A DNA stretch of 64,000 nt from Actinomycetota bacterium (GTDB lineage Bacteria > Actinomycetota > Actinomycetes > S36-B12 > FW305-bin1): NCBI GenBank assembly GCA_004297305.1, contig SCTR01000008.1, forward strand, positions 62,001 to 126,000, given 5' to 3'. Of this stretch, positions 26,071-34,960 are shown one piece after another; position 1 is the first letter of the stretch; every line of letters begins with the position of its first letter. The notes under the pieces are model-generated. The model saw nothing but the letters and a program-made list of their open reading frames with translations, was not told where the DNA came from and did not search any database. A program made the translations under genes and the position numbers.

Positions 26071-27246
26071 TCAGCCCTTCCAGGACAAGGCCAGGACGGC
26101 CAGCGGGACGAGGACGAGGGCGAGGACGGCACCGGAGCCGGCGAAGCGTCGCGCCGATACGGGGATGCCGCGTGCACGGCAGCGGTCCCACCACAACATC
26201 GTGGCGAGCGAACCCCACAGCGTGACGACCGGCCCGACATTGACGCCGACCAGCAGGGCCGCGGTCCGCATGGGTTCGGCTGCAGTCGGTTCGAGCGCGA
26301 GGTAGGCAGGCAGGTTGTTCACGGCGTTCGACGTCAGCGCACCGAGCCCCGCCAACCGCACGAGCGCGCCGAGCCCGTCGCCGTCGCCTGCAGCGGCCGC
26401 CGTCCACGCGGCAAGGCCGTGGTCCAGCAGCGCCGTCACGATCACGAACAGGCCGACGACGAGCAGGCACAGCCGCCATGGCACCAGGGACGCGGTCCGC
26501 AACGCGGCCGGGCGTCGTACCGCCGTCACCGCCGCGAGGACCGTCGCGCATCCCGCGGCAACGGCCGGCAGCGGCAGGCCCGCCAGCGTCAGCACCACGA
26601 GTGCGGCACAGCATGCGCTCGCCACGACGAGCAGGCCGCGGTCGGCCACGGGCGGAGCGTCCATCACCGCGTACCTGCCGCGGACCTGCCGGCCGACGGT
26701 GAGCGTGAGCACCAGGATCGTCCCGGCGATAGCCGTCAGGGCGGCCGGCCACAGCAGTGTGGCAAAGCTCCGGGCATCGAGCCCAAGGCGCTCCGCCGCA
26801 AGCAGATTCGTCAGATTGGACACCGGCAGCAGCAGGCTGGCGGTATTGGCCAGCCAGACGGTGGCGAGCGCCCACGGCCACGGCGGCGATCCGATCCGCC
26901 GCGCCACAGCGAGGACGACCGGGGTGAGCAGCACCGCTGTGGCGTCCAGACCCAGCACGACGGTGACGGCAACGGCGACCAGGGACATGAGGACGTACAG
27001 CACCCGGGTGCGACCGCGGGCGCCGCGTGCCGCCCAGGCAGCCGCACGGTCGAAGACGCCCGCGGCGTCCGTCAGCTCCGCCAGGACCGTCGCGGCCACG
27101 AGGAAGACCAGCAGCGGTGCCAATCGCTGTGTGGTCTGGCCGGCCTGCGCCCACGGTACGGCGCCGGTCACGACCAGGACGGCTGCCAGGCCCACCGCAG
27201 CCGACCACGCCGGCACGGCGCGCACGGCCGACAACGGTGCAGACAT
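26071..27246 (-). CDS. SLC13/ArsB-type membrane transporter
   Basis: An integral membrane carrier of 391 aa with about ten to eleven hydrophobic helices. The family's paired hairpin motifs are visible as TVLGLDATAVLLTPVVLA and NAVNNLPAYLALE, and the LLPVSNLTNLL loop matches ArsB/CitM permeases. These carry arsenite, citrate or other anions; the substrate cannot be assigned because there is no ars regulator or arsenate reductase nearby. The ATG at 27246 has GAGGAT upstream. It is divergent from RNase P RNA. Confidence 0.85.
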   Translation of the reverse strand: MSAPLSAVRAVPAWSAAVGLAAVLVVTGAVPWAQAGQTTQRLAPLLVFLVAATVLAELTDAAGVFDRAAAWAARGARGRTRVLYVLMSLVAVAVTVVLGLDATAVLLTPVVLAVARRIGSPPWPWALATVWLANTASLLLPVSNLTNLLAAERLGLDARSFATLLWPAALTAIAGTILVLTLTVGRQVRGRYAVMDAPPVADRGLLVVASACCAALVVLTLAGLPLPAVAAGCATVLAAVTAVRRPAALRTASLVPWRLCLLVVGLFVIVTALLDHGLAAWTAAAAGDGDGLGALVRLAGLGALTSNAVNNLPAYLALEPTAAEPMRTAALLVGVNVGPVVTLWGSLATMLWWDRCRARGIPVSARRFAGSGAVLALVLVPLAVLALSWKG

Positions 27247-27330
27247 AGGCCAGATCCTCGCGGGCGCGCTGACCTGAGGGCCGGCCACCCGTCGACTCCT
27301 CGAGGGGGCCGGCCGGATACGCTCAGTGCC

Positions 27331-27755
27331 GGCGGACGAGCCGACCGGACGGTCGCTGCGGCGCTCCCTCGTGAGGGCCGCAGAGGAAAGTCCGGACTCC
27401 ACAGGGCAAGGTGGTGGGTAACGCCCACCCGGGGTGACCCGCGGGACAGTGCCACAGAGAACAGACCGCCGGCCGGCCAGGTCTTCGACCCGGGCGGCAG
27501 GCAAGGGTGAAACGGTGGTGTAAGAGACCACCAGCGCGACGGGTGACCGGCGCGGCTTGGTAAACCCCACCCGGAGCAAGGTCGAGAGGGTGACGAGCCT
27601 TCGAGCGAGGCACCTGCGCGGACGTTCGAGGGCTGCCCGCCCGAGTCCGCGGGTAGACCGCACCAGGCCACCGGCAACGGTGGTCGCAGATGGATGACCG
27701 TCGCTCGCCGCTCGCGGTGGGCACAGGATCCGGCTTACAGGTCGACTCGTCCGTC
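27331..27755 (+). ncRNA. rnpB: RNase P RNA (type A)
   Basis: The catalytic RNA that matures tRNA 5' ends. The conserved core GAGGAAAGTCCGGACTCC (27380-27397) is followed by ACAGTGCCACAGAGAACAGA (P11/P12 region), GTAAACCCCACC and the 3' AGATGGATGACCGTC. The 5' GGACGAG (27334-27340) pairs with CTCGTCC (27746-27752) to close helix P1, which sets the ends to within a few bases. Its 3' end is overlapped by a short same-strand reading frame. Confidence 0.96.
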
Positions 27756-28007
27756 ACCTGCCCCCTCGCTCCTGGCGCGCGACAGTGGGCACTGCAGATC
27801 ACCCATTGCCCCGACGGCCATCCGGTCTGCGCGGCCCTGACGGCCGTCTGGTCGGTACGACGGCTGGCGGGCCTGCGCGATGACATGCCGCTAGACCTGG
27901 CGGCGGTGTCCGACATCGGCATGCTGCTCGATGTTCATCCGGACTTCATCCGGCGCGGGTACGAGCGTCGTACTGTCGGGATACCCGCCCGGCCGTCGAC
28001 CCAGTAG
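27717..28007 (+). CDS. Possible small protein overlapping the 3' end of RNase P RNA
   Basis: An open frame of up to 96 codons from GTG at 27717 (or ATG at 27690) to TAG at 28005-28007. Its middle has protein-like composition (ITHCPDGHPVCAALTAVW, then RDDMPLDLAAVSDIGMLLDV) and high GC at third positions. The only starts fall inside rnpB, and a strong hairpin covers the stop. It may be a genuine small gene whose start I cannot place, or chance. I do not recognise the family. Confidence 0.3.
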   Translation: MGTGSGLQVDSSVTCPLAPGARQWALQITHCPDGHPVCAALTAVWSVRRLAGLRDDMPLDLAAVSDIGMLLDVHPDFIRRGYERRTVGIPARPSTQ

Positions 28008-28016
28008 CCGGGCGGG
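27984..28016 (+). terminator. Hairpin terminator after rnpB and the short frame
   Basis: A perfect 10-bp stem, CCCGCCCGGC with GCCGGGCGGG, around a 13-base loop. The stop codon of the short frame at 27717-28007 lies in this hairpin. No T-tract follows. It probably ends rnpB-region transcription. Confidence 0.55.
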
Positions 28017-28131
28017 GCCAAAACCCTCGCTCCTTCGTGTCATATTGAAGCGAAGCAACAGTCGTGTGAACTCCCTGCGACAGTGCCCGAATGGTTTCGC
28101 AGATGGCTTGCCACGGGGTCATCCTGGGTGC

Positions 28132-28287
28132 ATGGACAAACTCCACCATGCTTCGCTCGCTCTGCACGACGAGTCCTGGGTCGTCAGGTGCGGCTGCGGA
28201 TGCGGCCTCGACCTGGAGTTCGACACGATGCGTGAGGCCAGGCGATTCCTCGGCATGCACGCACGAGACCTGCGAGTCGCCTTCTAG
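28132..28287 (+). CDS. Possible 51-aa protein with a cysteine-rich turn
   Basis: An ATG-initiated frame with the compact motif VVRCGCGCGLDLEFDT, followed by a helix (MREARRFLGMHARDL). The Cys-Gly repeats could bind a metal. No clear ribosome site precedes the start. It fills a gap between two other genes with no competing frame of better quality. Family unknown. Confidence 0.35.
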   Translation: MDKLHHASLALHDESWVVRCGCGCGLDLEFDTMREARRFLGMHARDLRVAF

Positions 28288-28389
28288 CCCGGTGCATCCG
28301 GTTCGCACGCAAGCCACGTCACGGTTCGACCCGAAACGGCAAGCCTGCTGAGCCACGTCGAGTGGGCAGGGCGACGGCGTTGCCGTCGG

Positions 28390-28629
28390 CTAACGGAGCG
28401 ACGGGTGAGTTCCGACCGCTCCCTCGTCGTCCTGCCACGCTCGAAGCAGCGCCGTCGCCACCACCGGCGGGAGCAGGAGGAACCACCGACGCAAGCTGGC
28501 CGGGGTGAGCGGATCGAGCGGGTCCGGGGTGCGCACCCATTCCAGATGGATCGCACGCTGGTCGTCCAAGCTCAACCCGTCCCACCAGGCCGTCAGAACG
28601 TCGGGCGTGGCATCGGGAATCGCCATCAT
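28390..28629 (-). CDS. Hypothetical protein, 79 aa
   Basis: A short acidic protein from ATG at 28629 with an excellent GAGGAGG ribosome site five bases upstream. It is rich in Trp, Leu and Asp (DVLTAWWDGLSLDDQRAIHLE, key Trp-Trp-Asp; LRRWFLLLPPVVATALL). The last part could be amphipathic or membrane-associated. I recognise no family. It is divergent from a small membrane-protein gene. Confidence 0.5.
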   Translation of the reverse strand: MMAIPDATPDVLTAWWDGLSLDDQRAIHLEWVRTPDPLDPLTPASLRRWFLLLPPVVATALLRAWQDDEGAVGTHPSLR

Positions 28630-28870
28630 CGTGGCCTCCTCGTCAGCTGGTACGGCCAGGGTGACGAGGAGAGGTGACGGGCCCGTGAACCTCCGCCAGC
28701 TACAGGCCGAGGGAACCGTGACGGGCTCGGTGGGCTTGCCGTCCGTGCGACGTCGAACCGGTGAGACCTGGGCGCCCAGGGGAGCCGACACGACGCGTCA
28801 CGCCGTACGATGCCCTGATCGGAACGTCGTAACGCCGGAACCGTTGGGGCGCGGACGCGGGGGAGGTGCC

Positions 28871-29161
28871 ATGGCTATTCCGCCGCCTGCGGAATTGCCG
28901 AGTCTCACCGATCCGCGGCGGCGCGGGGTGTGGCTCTTGCTCGCCATCCCGCTTGCCCTGATCTGTCTCGTGACCTATCGCGGTGTGCTCCTGCTTCCTG
29001 TCGTGCTGATGGCGAGCGTCGTGCTGGCGGCCGTGTACTGGCGCCGCTCATCTGGCGCCGACCGGATCGTCATGCTCGTCAGCCTGGCGTTGCAGTTCGT
29101 CCTTCTCGCGGCAGTGGTGGCGATGGCTGTCGCCTACGCCCTCGTCATGTCTGATTTCTGA
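28871..29161 (+). CDS. Small membrane protein, 96 aa
   Basis: Three predicted transmembrane helices: GVWLLLAIPLALICLVTY, LLLPVVLMASVVLAAVYW and VMLVSLALQFVLLAAVVAMA. The short proline-rich N-terminus is cytoplasmic. GGGGGAGG lies at the right distance before the ATG at 28871. Function unknown; nothing nearby constrains it. Confidence 0.65.
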   Translation: MAIPPPAELPSLTDPRRRGVWLLLAIPLALICLVTYRGVLLLPVVLMASVVLAAVYWRRSSGADRIVMLVSLALQFVLLAAVVAMAVAYALVMSDF

Positions 29162-29222
29162 TCCGACGCCTGCGGCGCCAGACAGGACGCGGCCCGTGGC
29201 CCATGTCGAAGCGATCGGGCGG

Positions 29223-29579
29223 TCAGGCCTTCGCGTAGGTCGCCGCGCCCTTGAACTCGTAGCCGACGAACGGTTGGTCGCCCTCGACCCAGGCATCGTG
29301 CCCGGGTGAGATCCGGTACGCATCCCCGGCGGACAGCTGCGCGGTCGAGCCGTCGTCGTGCACCACGTGCAACCGTCCGGACGCGACATAGCCGACGTGC
29401 TCGACCTGGCAGGCTTCGCCGCCCACGATGGGCTTGATGCACTCCGACCAACGCCAGCCAGGTTCGAAGGTGAAGCGGCCGACCTCGTTGTCCCCGAGCC
29501 GGACGATGTCGATGCTGGACTTGGCCGGTCGGCGGGTCTCGTCTGGCTTGTCGAAGCTCCTGCTGTCGATTGTTGACAT
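29223..29579 (-). CDS. Cupin-domain protein
   Basis: A single-domain 118-aa cupin. The two motifs are visible as GWRWSECIKPIVGGEACQVEHVG (metal-site residues Glu and His are largely kept; quoted in part) and SAGDAYRISPGHDAWVEGD. Such proteins bind sugars, metals or small acids; a substrate cannot be read off. ATG at 29579. It is monocistronic between a membrane protein and a nucleotidase gene. Confidence 0.8.
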   Translation of the reverse strand: MSTIDSRSFDKPDETRRPAKSSIDIVRLGDNEVGRFTFEPGWRWSECIKPIVGGEACQVEHVGYVASGRLHVVHDDGSTAQLSAGDAYRISPGHDAWVEGDQPFVGYEFKGAATYAKA

Positions 29580-29728
29580 GGCGGTCTCCCACGGTGCGGT
29601 CGGTGCCGGATTGGGGCCGGTTCAGGCGTACTCCTCCGCTGACCGGACGTCAATGGCCGGAGGGTGCGGAAAGGCGTTGAGCAGTTGGCGCCGGACCGAG
29701 CCGACGCCGCACGCGCCGGAGCGCAATG

Positions 29729-30211
29729 TCAGGCGGCCCGCCCGCGGAGGTAGGCCACGATGGTCGGCCAGTCGGGGAAGGCTTCGCTACCAAAGTGCAG
29801 CCACTCGCCTCCCGGATTGTGGTCCGGAAACTCTGCTGCACCGTTGCGGTGACGATCGTCGATGAGGAAATCGCCCCGGTTGAGATGCTTGTGGTGCGAC
29901 AGGATCACGCGCTTCCACAACGGACTGCCGTTGTCGGATCCGAAGTGACGCTGAATCCATTCGATCTTCTGGCTGGCCCCGGCGGTGTTGCCCCATGGCA
30001 CGGTCGACAGCACAAAGGTGTCGAACAGCAACGCCAACGTGGTGACCGCCTCGATTGCGCCGGGGATCGGGTCCATCAGAGCGAACAGGCCGGGAATCTG
30101 GTCCTCCCGTCCCTTGTATTCAGCTCGGACTTCCGGGTCGAGCTTGTCGAAGGCCGACTCGAAGTCGCAGATGACGCCGTCCATGTCGATGTACAGGATC
30201 TTCTGACCCAT
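29729..30211 (-). CDS. 5'(3')-deoxyribonucleotidase, HAD family
   Basis: A 160-aa HAD phosphatase of the NT5C type that removes phosphate from (deoxy)nucleoside monophosphates. Motif I is LYIDMDGVICDFESA with the nucleophile Asp, motif II is in FVLSTVPWGN, and motif III/IV are KRVILSHHKHLNRGDFLIDD. The length equals bacterial NT5C homologues. ATG at 30211 with GGAGAA nearby. It may serve nucleotide salvage or dNTP balance. Confidence 0.85.
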   Translation of the reverse strand: MGQKILYIDMDGVICDFESAFDKLDPEVRAEYKGREDQIPGLFALMDPIPGAIEAVTTLALLFDTFVLSTVPWGNTAGASQKIEWIQRHFGSDNGSPLWKRVILSHHKHLNRGDFLIDDRHRNGAAEFPDHNPGGEWLHFGSEAFPDWPTIVAYLRGRAA

Positions 30212-30360
30212 CGTTCTCCCCTTCTGCTGTTTTCATCGACACTGTCTCAGCAGGGTCAGACATCGAGGATCCCGCCCCGTCCCGGATTGCGTTGCCGCGC
30301 ATAACACTCTCGCGCGCAGCCCTGTTCGACCTGGTTCAGGACGCCGCCGGTCGGCGGCCG

Positions 30361-31179
30361 TCAGTGCAGGAGCGCTGACGCGAGACGTTCGCGGCTGGCC
30401 GGAAGGTCGCCATCGATGTCGAGGATCCGGAGCACGACCTGGTCGGCTCCCGCGGCGTGGTACGCGGCGATCCGTGCCGCAATGTCGTCAACGTCGCCCC
30501 AGGCGACGATGCCGTCGAGCAGCCGGTCGCTCACCTCGTCGATGTCGGACTCGCTGAAGCCCAGCCGCAGCAGGTTCCGCCGGTAGCCGCCGGCGGCGGT
30601 CAGGAACGCCAGCGGCTCGCCAGCGACGCGGCGTACCCGCTCCCGGTCGGTGGTCGGCGCTGTCATCAGCAGGACGGCGACCAGGCGGTCGGGACCCAGC
30701 CGCGCCCGGGCGTCGGCGACGTACTGCGGAGTCACCAGGTACGGATAGGCGCCGCCGGCCCGGTCGCGGGCCAGGTCGAGCATGTTCGGCCCGAGCGCGG
30801 CGAGCACCCGGGCCTCGGGCGGTATGCCTGCCGCGTCGAGGGCGTCGAGGTACGTACCCAGGGTGCGCAGCGGGTGCCGGTCATGCGCGCCGCCCAGCCC
30901 GACCACGAACCGGCCCGGATGGTCGTGCTGCAGCGCCTGGTAGGTCGTGGCGACGTCCGGTGCCGCCACCTTCGACACCGGGATGATCCCGGTCGCGACC
31001 GGGAGGTGGTCGGTGGCGCGAACCGCTACCTCGACCATCGGCAGAACCCCGGAGCGCCAGAGCGTCGCGAACCCGAGTTCCTCGACCTGCCGCGCCTCGT
31101 CGGCCACCTGCTGTGCGTCATCGGTGAACGGTGTGGTGCTGGCGATCCCGATGCCCTGAAGATCCGGCAAGCTGCGCAT
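30361..31179 (-). CDS. LLM-class F420-dependent oxidoreductase
   Basis: A TIM-barrel flavin/F420 enzyme of about 272 aa. Features are GIGIASTTPF, LATGI-type strand LPVATGIIPVS, the GRFVVGLGGAHDR loop and a C-terminal helix pair AARIAAYHAAGADQVVLRIL. Composition and length match the actinobacterial TIGR03620-type subgroup that uses F420. ATG at 31179 is preferred over GTG at 31206. It lies 100 bases downstream of a MarR regulator on the same strand. Confidence 0.84.
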   Translation of the reverse strand: MRSLPDLQGIGIASTTPFTDDAQQVADEARQVEELGFATLWRSGVLPMVEVAVRATDHLPVATGIIPVSKVAAPDVATTYQALQHDHPGRFVVGLGGAHDRHPLRTLGTYLDALDAAGIPPEARVLAALGPNMLDLARDRAGGAYPYLVTPQYVADARARLGPDRLVAVLLMTAPTTDRERVRRVAGEPLAFLTAAGGYRRNLLRLGFSESDIDEVSDRLLDGIVAWGDVDDIAARIAAYHAAGADQVVLRILDIDGDLPASRERLASALLH

Positions 31180-31300
31180 CCGGAAACGGTACGACGTCAA
31201 GTCCACTTGAGGTCAACGGCGATATCCGAAGCGGATTGTCGCGCTGCAGCCGGGAACACTCGCACGGAGCCGTCGTCCAGACCCGCTGCGGCAGAACGGG

Positions 31301-31816
31301 TCAGCCGGTAACGGCTTCCGCCGCATCCAGCGTCCCGCCGGTGCCGCAGGCAGACCCGGTCGGTTCCTCGCCGGTCAGGTGCGCCACCACCTTGGCGCAC
31401 GCGCGGCCGAGCGCAGCGAACTCCTCGTCGGTCAGGACGTCGACCAGGCTCTCCCGCACCGCCCGGACGTGGTCGGGAGCAGCGGCGACCAGACGCGCGA
31501 AGCCCGCCTCGGTCAAGACCGCCAGTGCGCCGCGCCGGTCACCGGGGCATTCCTGCCGGACCACGAGGCCCGCTGCCTCCATGCGGTCGACCTGGTGAGA
31601 CAGCCGTGACCGGGAGGACAACGTCTTGTCCGCCAATTCGCTCATGCGCAGCGCCCGTGTCGGTGCCTCGGACAGCCGGACCAGGATCTCGTAGTCCGCG
31701 CCGGACAAGCCCTGCGAGGCGATCAGATCGCGGTTGAGGTGCTCGGTCAGCAGTCGGCTGGCGGCCAGCCACGCCCGCCAGTGCTTCTGCTGTTCGGCGT
31801 CCAGCCACCGGGTCAT
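31301..31816 (-). CDS. MarR-family transcriptional regulator
   Basis: A 171-aa winged-helix regulator with recognition helix TLSSRSRLSHQVDRMEAAG and wing LVVRQECPGDRRGALAVLT. The N-terminal DAEQQKHWRAWLAASRLLTE helix forms the dimer interface. ATG at 31816 is the family-typical start (MTRWLD). It is followed by the LLM oxidoreductase, which may be its target. Confidence 0.88.
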   Translation of the reverse strand: MTRWLDAEQQKHWRAWLAASRLLTEHLNRDLIASQGLSGADYEILVRLSEAPTRALRMSELADKTLSSRSRLSHQVDRMEAAGLVVRQECPGDRRGALAVLTEAGFARLVAAAPDHVRAVRESLVDVLTDEEFAALGRACAKVVAHLTGEEPTGSACGTGGTLDAAEAVTG

Positions 31817-31874
31817 GTCGCGAGGGTACGCGCCGGGACGCGCCATTGAAACCGCAACTATCGGGCAGCACCCG

Positions 31875-32651
31875 TCAGCGTTCAAGATCCCAAATGCGGA
31901 TGCCGCCGAGGATGCCGGCGGTGTTGGGCACGATTTCGGCCTTGGCGCCCAGGTGGGCGTCTCCCAGGTGTTTGGCGTTGCCGCCGCCGACGTAGATCCG
32001 ATCGAAGTACAGCCACGAGTCGAACGACTCGATCGCCTGAACGACCCGCTTGGCCCACTCGTCGTTGCCGATCTCCTTGCGTGCGGCGTTGCCGAGTTGG
32101 ATGTCGTAGGTCTCCTTCTTCCGGAAGGGCGCGTGCGACAGTTCGATGTGGGGCAGCAGCCGGCCGTTGTCGAACAGCGCTGTGCCGCAGCCCGTGCCGA
32201 GCGTCATCACGAACTCGAAGCCGTCTCCGCGGACCACCGCGCACCCCTGCACGTCGGCGTCGTTGGCGACCTTCGTCGGGACGCGGAAGGCGCGCGCCAG
32301 TGGTCCGGCCAGGTCGAAGCCGCGCCACATGGTGGCCAGTTCCGGGTCCTCCGGGCCGCCGTACTCCCGCCGCGACAGCGAGGGCACGTGGACCACGCGG
32401 CCGGATCGGACCAGGCCGGGGAAGCCGACCGAAGCCCGGTGGTGCGAAGGAAGTCCGGCCACCAGGCCACTGACCTCCTCCACGAATCGTTCTGGTGTGC
32501 ACGGATAGGGCGTGTCGACCCGGACCCGGTCGGCAACCATCTGGCCCAGGGAGTCCAGGACGGACGCTTTGAAACCGGAGCCACCCACGTCGACCGACAG
32601 CGTTCGCACGTCGTCAGGCCAGGTGGTCGGGGTGGTTGGTTGGGCGTCCAT
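31875..32651 (-). CDS. ROK-family sugar kinase (polyphosphate glucokinase-like)
   Basis: A 258-aa actin-fold kinase. The phosphate-1 loop is LSVDVGGSGFKASVLD, the catalytic Asp lies in TKVANDADVQG, the phosphate-2 loop is FVMTLGTGCGTALFDNG, followed by LPHIELSHAPFRK. It resembles polyphosphate/ATP glucokinases of actinobacteria, but the classic ROK zinc-binding cysteines are not seen, so the sugar and phosphate donor are uncertain. ATG at 32651. Confidence 0.85.
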   Translation of the reverse strand: MDAQPTTPTTWPDDVRTLSVDVGGSGFKASVLDSLGQMVADRVRVDTPYPCTPERFVEEVSGLVAGLPSHHRASVGFPGLVRSGRVVHVPSLSRREYGGPEDPELATMWRGFDLAGPLARAFRVPTKVANDADVQGCAVVRGDGFEFVMTLGTGCGTALFDNGRLLPHIELSHAPFRKKETYDIQLGNAARKEIGNDEWAKRVVQAIESFDSWLYFDRIYVGGGNAKHLGDAHLGAKAEIVPNTAGILGGIRIWDLER

Positions 32652-32834
32652 CGGTCCTCCGCTCGCCGCACGGGTCTGGGCGACACCTTGCCACCGGCTC
32701 ACCCGGGTTTGCCTCGCGACGAGCCGAACCGTCCCGGTGCGCCGCAGCCGCGGGTACGCCGTACTGCGGGGCGCGACGGCAGCGTGCCGACCGGGCATGC
32801 TGGGCTTGTCGTCGCGACGAGGGTAGGAGCGCCC

Positions 32835-32996
32835 ATGAACTGGTACTGGTGCCTGATCCACAACCGGGTGGAACCCGAGGCCGGCTGCCCCCACAGCGAG
32901 CGCCTCGGACCGTTCCCGACCGAAGCTGCCGCCGCACGAGCCCTGGACACCGCCCGGGCACGCAACGACGCCTGGGAGGCCGCCGAAGACGACTGA
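32835..32996 (+). CDS. Conserved small actinobacterial protein, 53 aa
   Basis: A short acidic protein with MNWYWCLIHNRVEPEAGC, then ERLGPFPTEAAAARALDTAR. Very similar short proteins of unknown function are common in actinobacteria. GTAGGAG precedes the ATG by five bases. The Cys/His pairs (WCLIH, CPH) could coordinate metal. Confidence 0.75.
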   Translation: MNWYWCLIHNRVEPEAGCPHSERLGPFPTEAAAARALDTARARNDAWEAAEDD

Positions 32997-33144
32997 CGCC
33001 GCTCACCCGCAGCAGCCGACGCATCGAGCTGACGGCGGGTGACGAGCGTCTTCGCGAGCGCCTGCGGCCGGCCAACTCCGGCACGCCCGTAGGGTGCAGC
33101 CGGCGGCGATCGGTCCCAGGGGGCCGGGCCAGGAGGAGTGGCGC

Positions 33145-34080
33145 ATGAACGAGTCGACGGGTACCGGCCAGGCCGTAACGACGGGTCTCGATGACACGGC
33201 TGTCGGCGAGGCGACGGTCGACGCTGCGGCCACCGACACCACGCTGCGGACCCTCGTCGACGACATCCTCGATCTGGAACGCATCGAGGAGAACATCTTC
33301 CGGGGTCGCAGCCCGGACGACGGAATGCAGCGCGTCTTCGGTGGCCAGGTCGCGGCGCAGGCGATGGTCGCTGCCAGCCGGACGGTGTCGACCGACCGCA
33401 GCATCCATTCGCTGCACTCGTACTTCCTGCGGCCCGGCGACCCGACGATTCCGATCGTCTACGAGGTCGATCGCCTTCGCGACGGCCGGTCGTTCGCCAC
33501 CCGACGGGTCGTGGCGATCCAGCACGGCAAGGCGATCTTCGTCCTCTCGGCGTCGTACCAGGTGGAGGAAGAGGGCTTCGATCACCAGGCCGCTATGCCC
33601 GAGGTGCGGCCGGCCGACGAACTGGTCAGCTACTCGCTGCTCCACGAGGGCGCGAAGTCGCCGCTCACCGGCGCCGACTCGCCGTTCGACGTGCGGTACG
33701 ACGGTGATCCTCGCGGCTACGGCGGCCCGGGGTTGGGCACCAACATGTGGATCCGAACGTCGTCGAGCCTTCCCGACGATCCGCTTCTGCATCAGACGAT
33801 CCTGGTGTACGCCAGCGATATCGCGTTGCTGCGAGCCGTGGTCAACGCGAGCGGTCGACCGAATGAACTGTTGACGCAGCAGCAGTATGCGAACGTCGCG
33901 AGTCTGGACCACGCGGTGTGGTTCCACCGGCCCTGCCGGATGGACGAGTGGATGCTGTACGCGCAGGAGTCGCCGAGTTCGTCGGGGGCGCGTGGTCTGG
34001 CCACGGGCAGCTTCTTCACCGCCGACGGCGTCCTCGCGGCATCGGTTGTGCAGGAAGGACTTTTCCGGCGCCGGCGGTAG
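33145..34080 (+). CDS. tesB: Acyl-CoA thioesterase II
   Basis: A double hot-dog thioesterase of 311 aa that hydrolyses acyl-CoA to free fatty acid and CoA. The first hot-dog holds RVFGGQVAAQAMVAASRTV and HSLHSYFLRPGDPTIPI. The second holds WIRTSSSLPDDPLLHQTIL and SLDHAVWFHRP, ending in the typical GLATGSFFTADGVLAASVVQ segment. AGGAGGAG precedes the ATG at 33145. Its 5' neighbour is unrelated; a strong hairpin terminates it. Confidence 0.95.
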   Translation: MNESTGTGQAVTTGLDDTAVGEATVDAAATDTTLRTLVDDILDLERIEENIFRGRSPDDGMQRVFGGQVAAQAMVAASRTVSTDRSIHSLHSYFLRPGDPTIPIVYEVDRLRDGRSFATRRVVAIQHGKAIFVLSASYQVEEEGFDHQAAMPEVRPADELVSYSLLHEGAKSPLTGADSPFDVRYDGDPRGYGGPGLGTNMWIRTSSSLPDDPLLHQTILVYASDIALLRAVVNASGRPNELLTQQQYANVASLDHAVWFHRPCRMDEWMLYAQESPSSSGARGLATGSFFTADGVLAASVVQEGLFRRRR

Positions 34081-34105
34081 CGCCCGGGTCGGCAGTGGTA
34101 CACAG

Positions 34106-34151
34106 GCAACGAGGGTGGCCACGTCCGTCCGGGCGTGGCCACCCTCGTTGC
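34106..34151. terminator. Bidirectional terminator between tesB and the histone H1-like gene
   Basis: A perfect 18-bp stem, GCAACGAGGGTGGCCACG (34106-34123) with CGTGGCCACCCTCGTTGC (34134-34151), and a 10-base loop. It is placed exactly between convergent genes. It is the strongest hairpin in the window. Confidence 0.88.
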
Positions 34152-34177
34152 GAGGTGAGGTCTTCCGACTGACCAGG

Positions 34178-34828
34178 TCAGCGAGTCGTGCGTCGACCGG
34201 GTGCCTTCTGTGCGGCAGTCGTGCGCACGGCAGTCTTGCGTGCCGTCGTCTTGCGTGCCGTCGTCTTGCGTACGACGGTCTTCTTGGCAGCGGTCTTCCT
34301 CGTAGCGGCCTTCCGGGCAGTCGGCGCTGCGGTCTTGCGGACCGGAACGGCCCGAGTCGGCGACTTCTTCGCCGTCGTCTTCTTGGCTGGCGCCTTCTTG
34401 GCCACTGTCGTCCGGGTCGCAGGCTTCACTGGGGCTGCTGTGCGGGTAGCCGCCTTACGGGCTACTGCCTTGGTGGTGGCCTTCTTCGCTGTCCTGGTGG
34501 TCGCCGCCGACTTCCCGGTAGCAGTGGCCTTCTTGGCGATGGGCCGCTTGGCAACTGTTCTGGTCGTTGTCGCCTTCCGCACCGGCGAGGATGCCGCGGT
34601 CCGCTTGGCCGGCGCACGTTTCGCCGCAGCCTTCTTCACCGTCACCTTCTTGGCCGTCGTCTTCTTCGCGGCCGCCTTCTTGGCCGGGGCCTTGGTGGCG
34701 ATGGTCGTCCTCGCCGACGTTCGCTTGGCTGGTGCCTTCTTCACCACGGACTTGGCCGGGGCCTTCTTGGCGGCAGCCTTCTTCGCTGGCGCTTTCTTGG
34801 CCGGGGCCTTCTTGGCGAGGGCCGCCAC
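34178..34828 (-). CDS. Histone H1-like lysine-rich nucleoid protein
   Basis: A 216-aa protein built almost entirely of Ala, Lys, Arg, Thr and Pro in PAKK/KKAP, KKTT and ARKT repeats (for example [20 protein letters not shown]). There is no globular domain and no HU domain. It resembles the free-standing C-terminal tail of mycobacterial HupB or H1-like Hc1 proteins, which bind DNA through charge. The protein is expected to be disordered and to compact DNA. Codon choice is uniform with the genome. Convergent with tesB. Confidence 0.85.
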   Translation of the reverse strand: MAALAKKAPAKKAPAKKAAAKKAPAKSVVKKAPAKRTSARTTIATKAPAKKAAAKKTTAKKVTVKKAAAKRAPAKRTAASSPVRKATTTRTVAKRPIAKKATATGKSAATTRTAKKATTKAVARKAATRTAAPVKPATRTTVAKKAPAKKTTAKKSPTRAVPVRKTAAPTARKAATRKTAAKKTVVRKTTARKTTARKTAVRTTAAQKAPGRRTTR

Positions 34829-34960
34829 GGTGCCTCCTTGGGTTGTCCTCCGACCGGATGCCGGAAGGACTCAGCAGAACTGTTGCAGAGCGTGGCAGAA
34901 AACGCGGGCTGACACGCGTCGGTACGGCCGATCGTGCCGGAGTCGTGATAACGGCACGTG

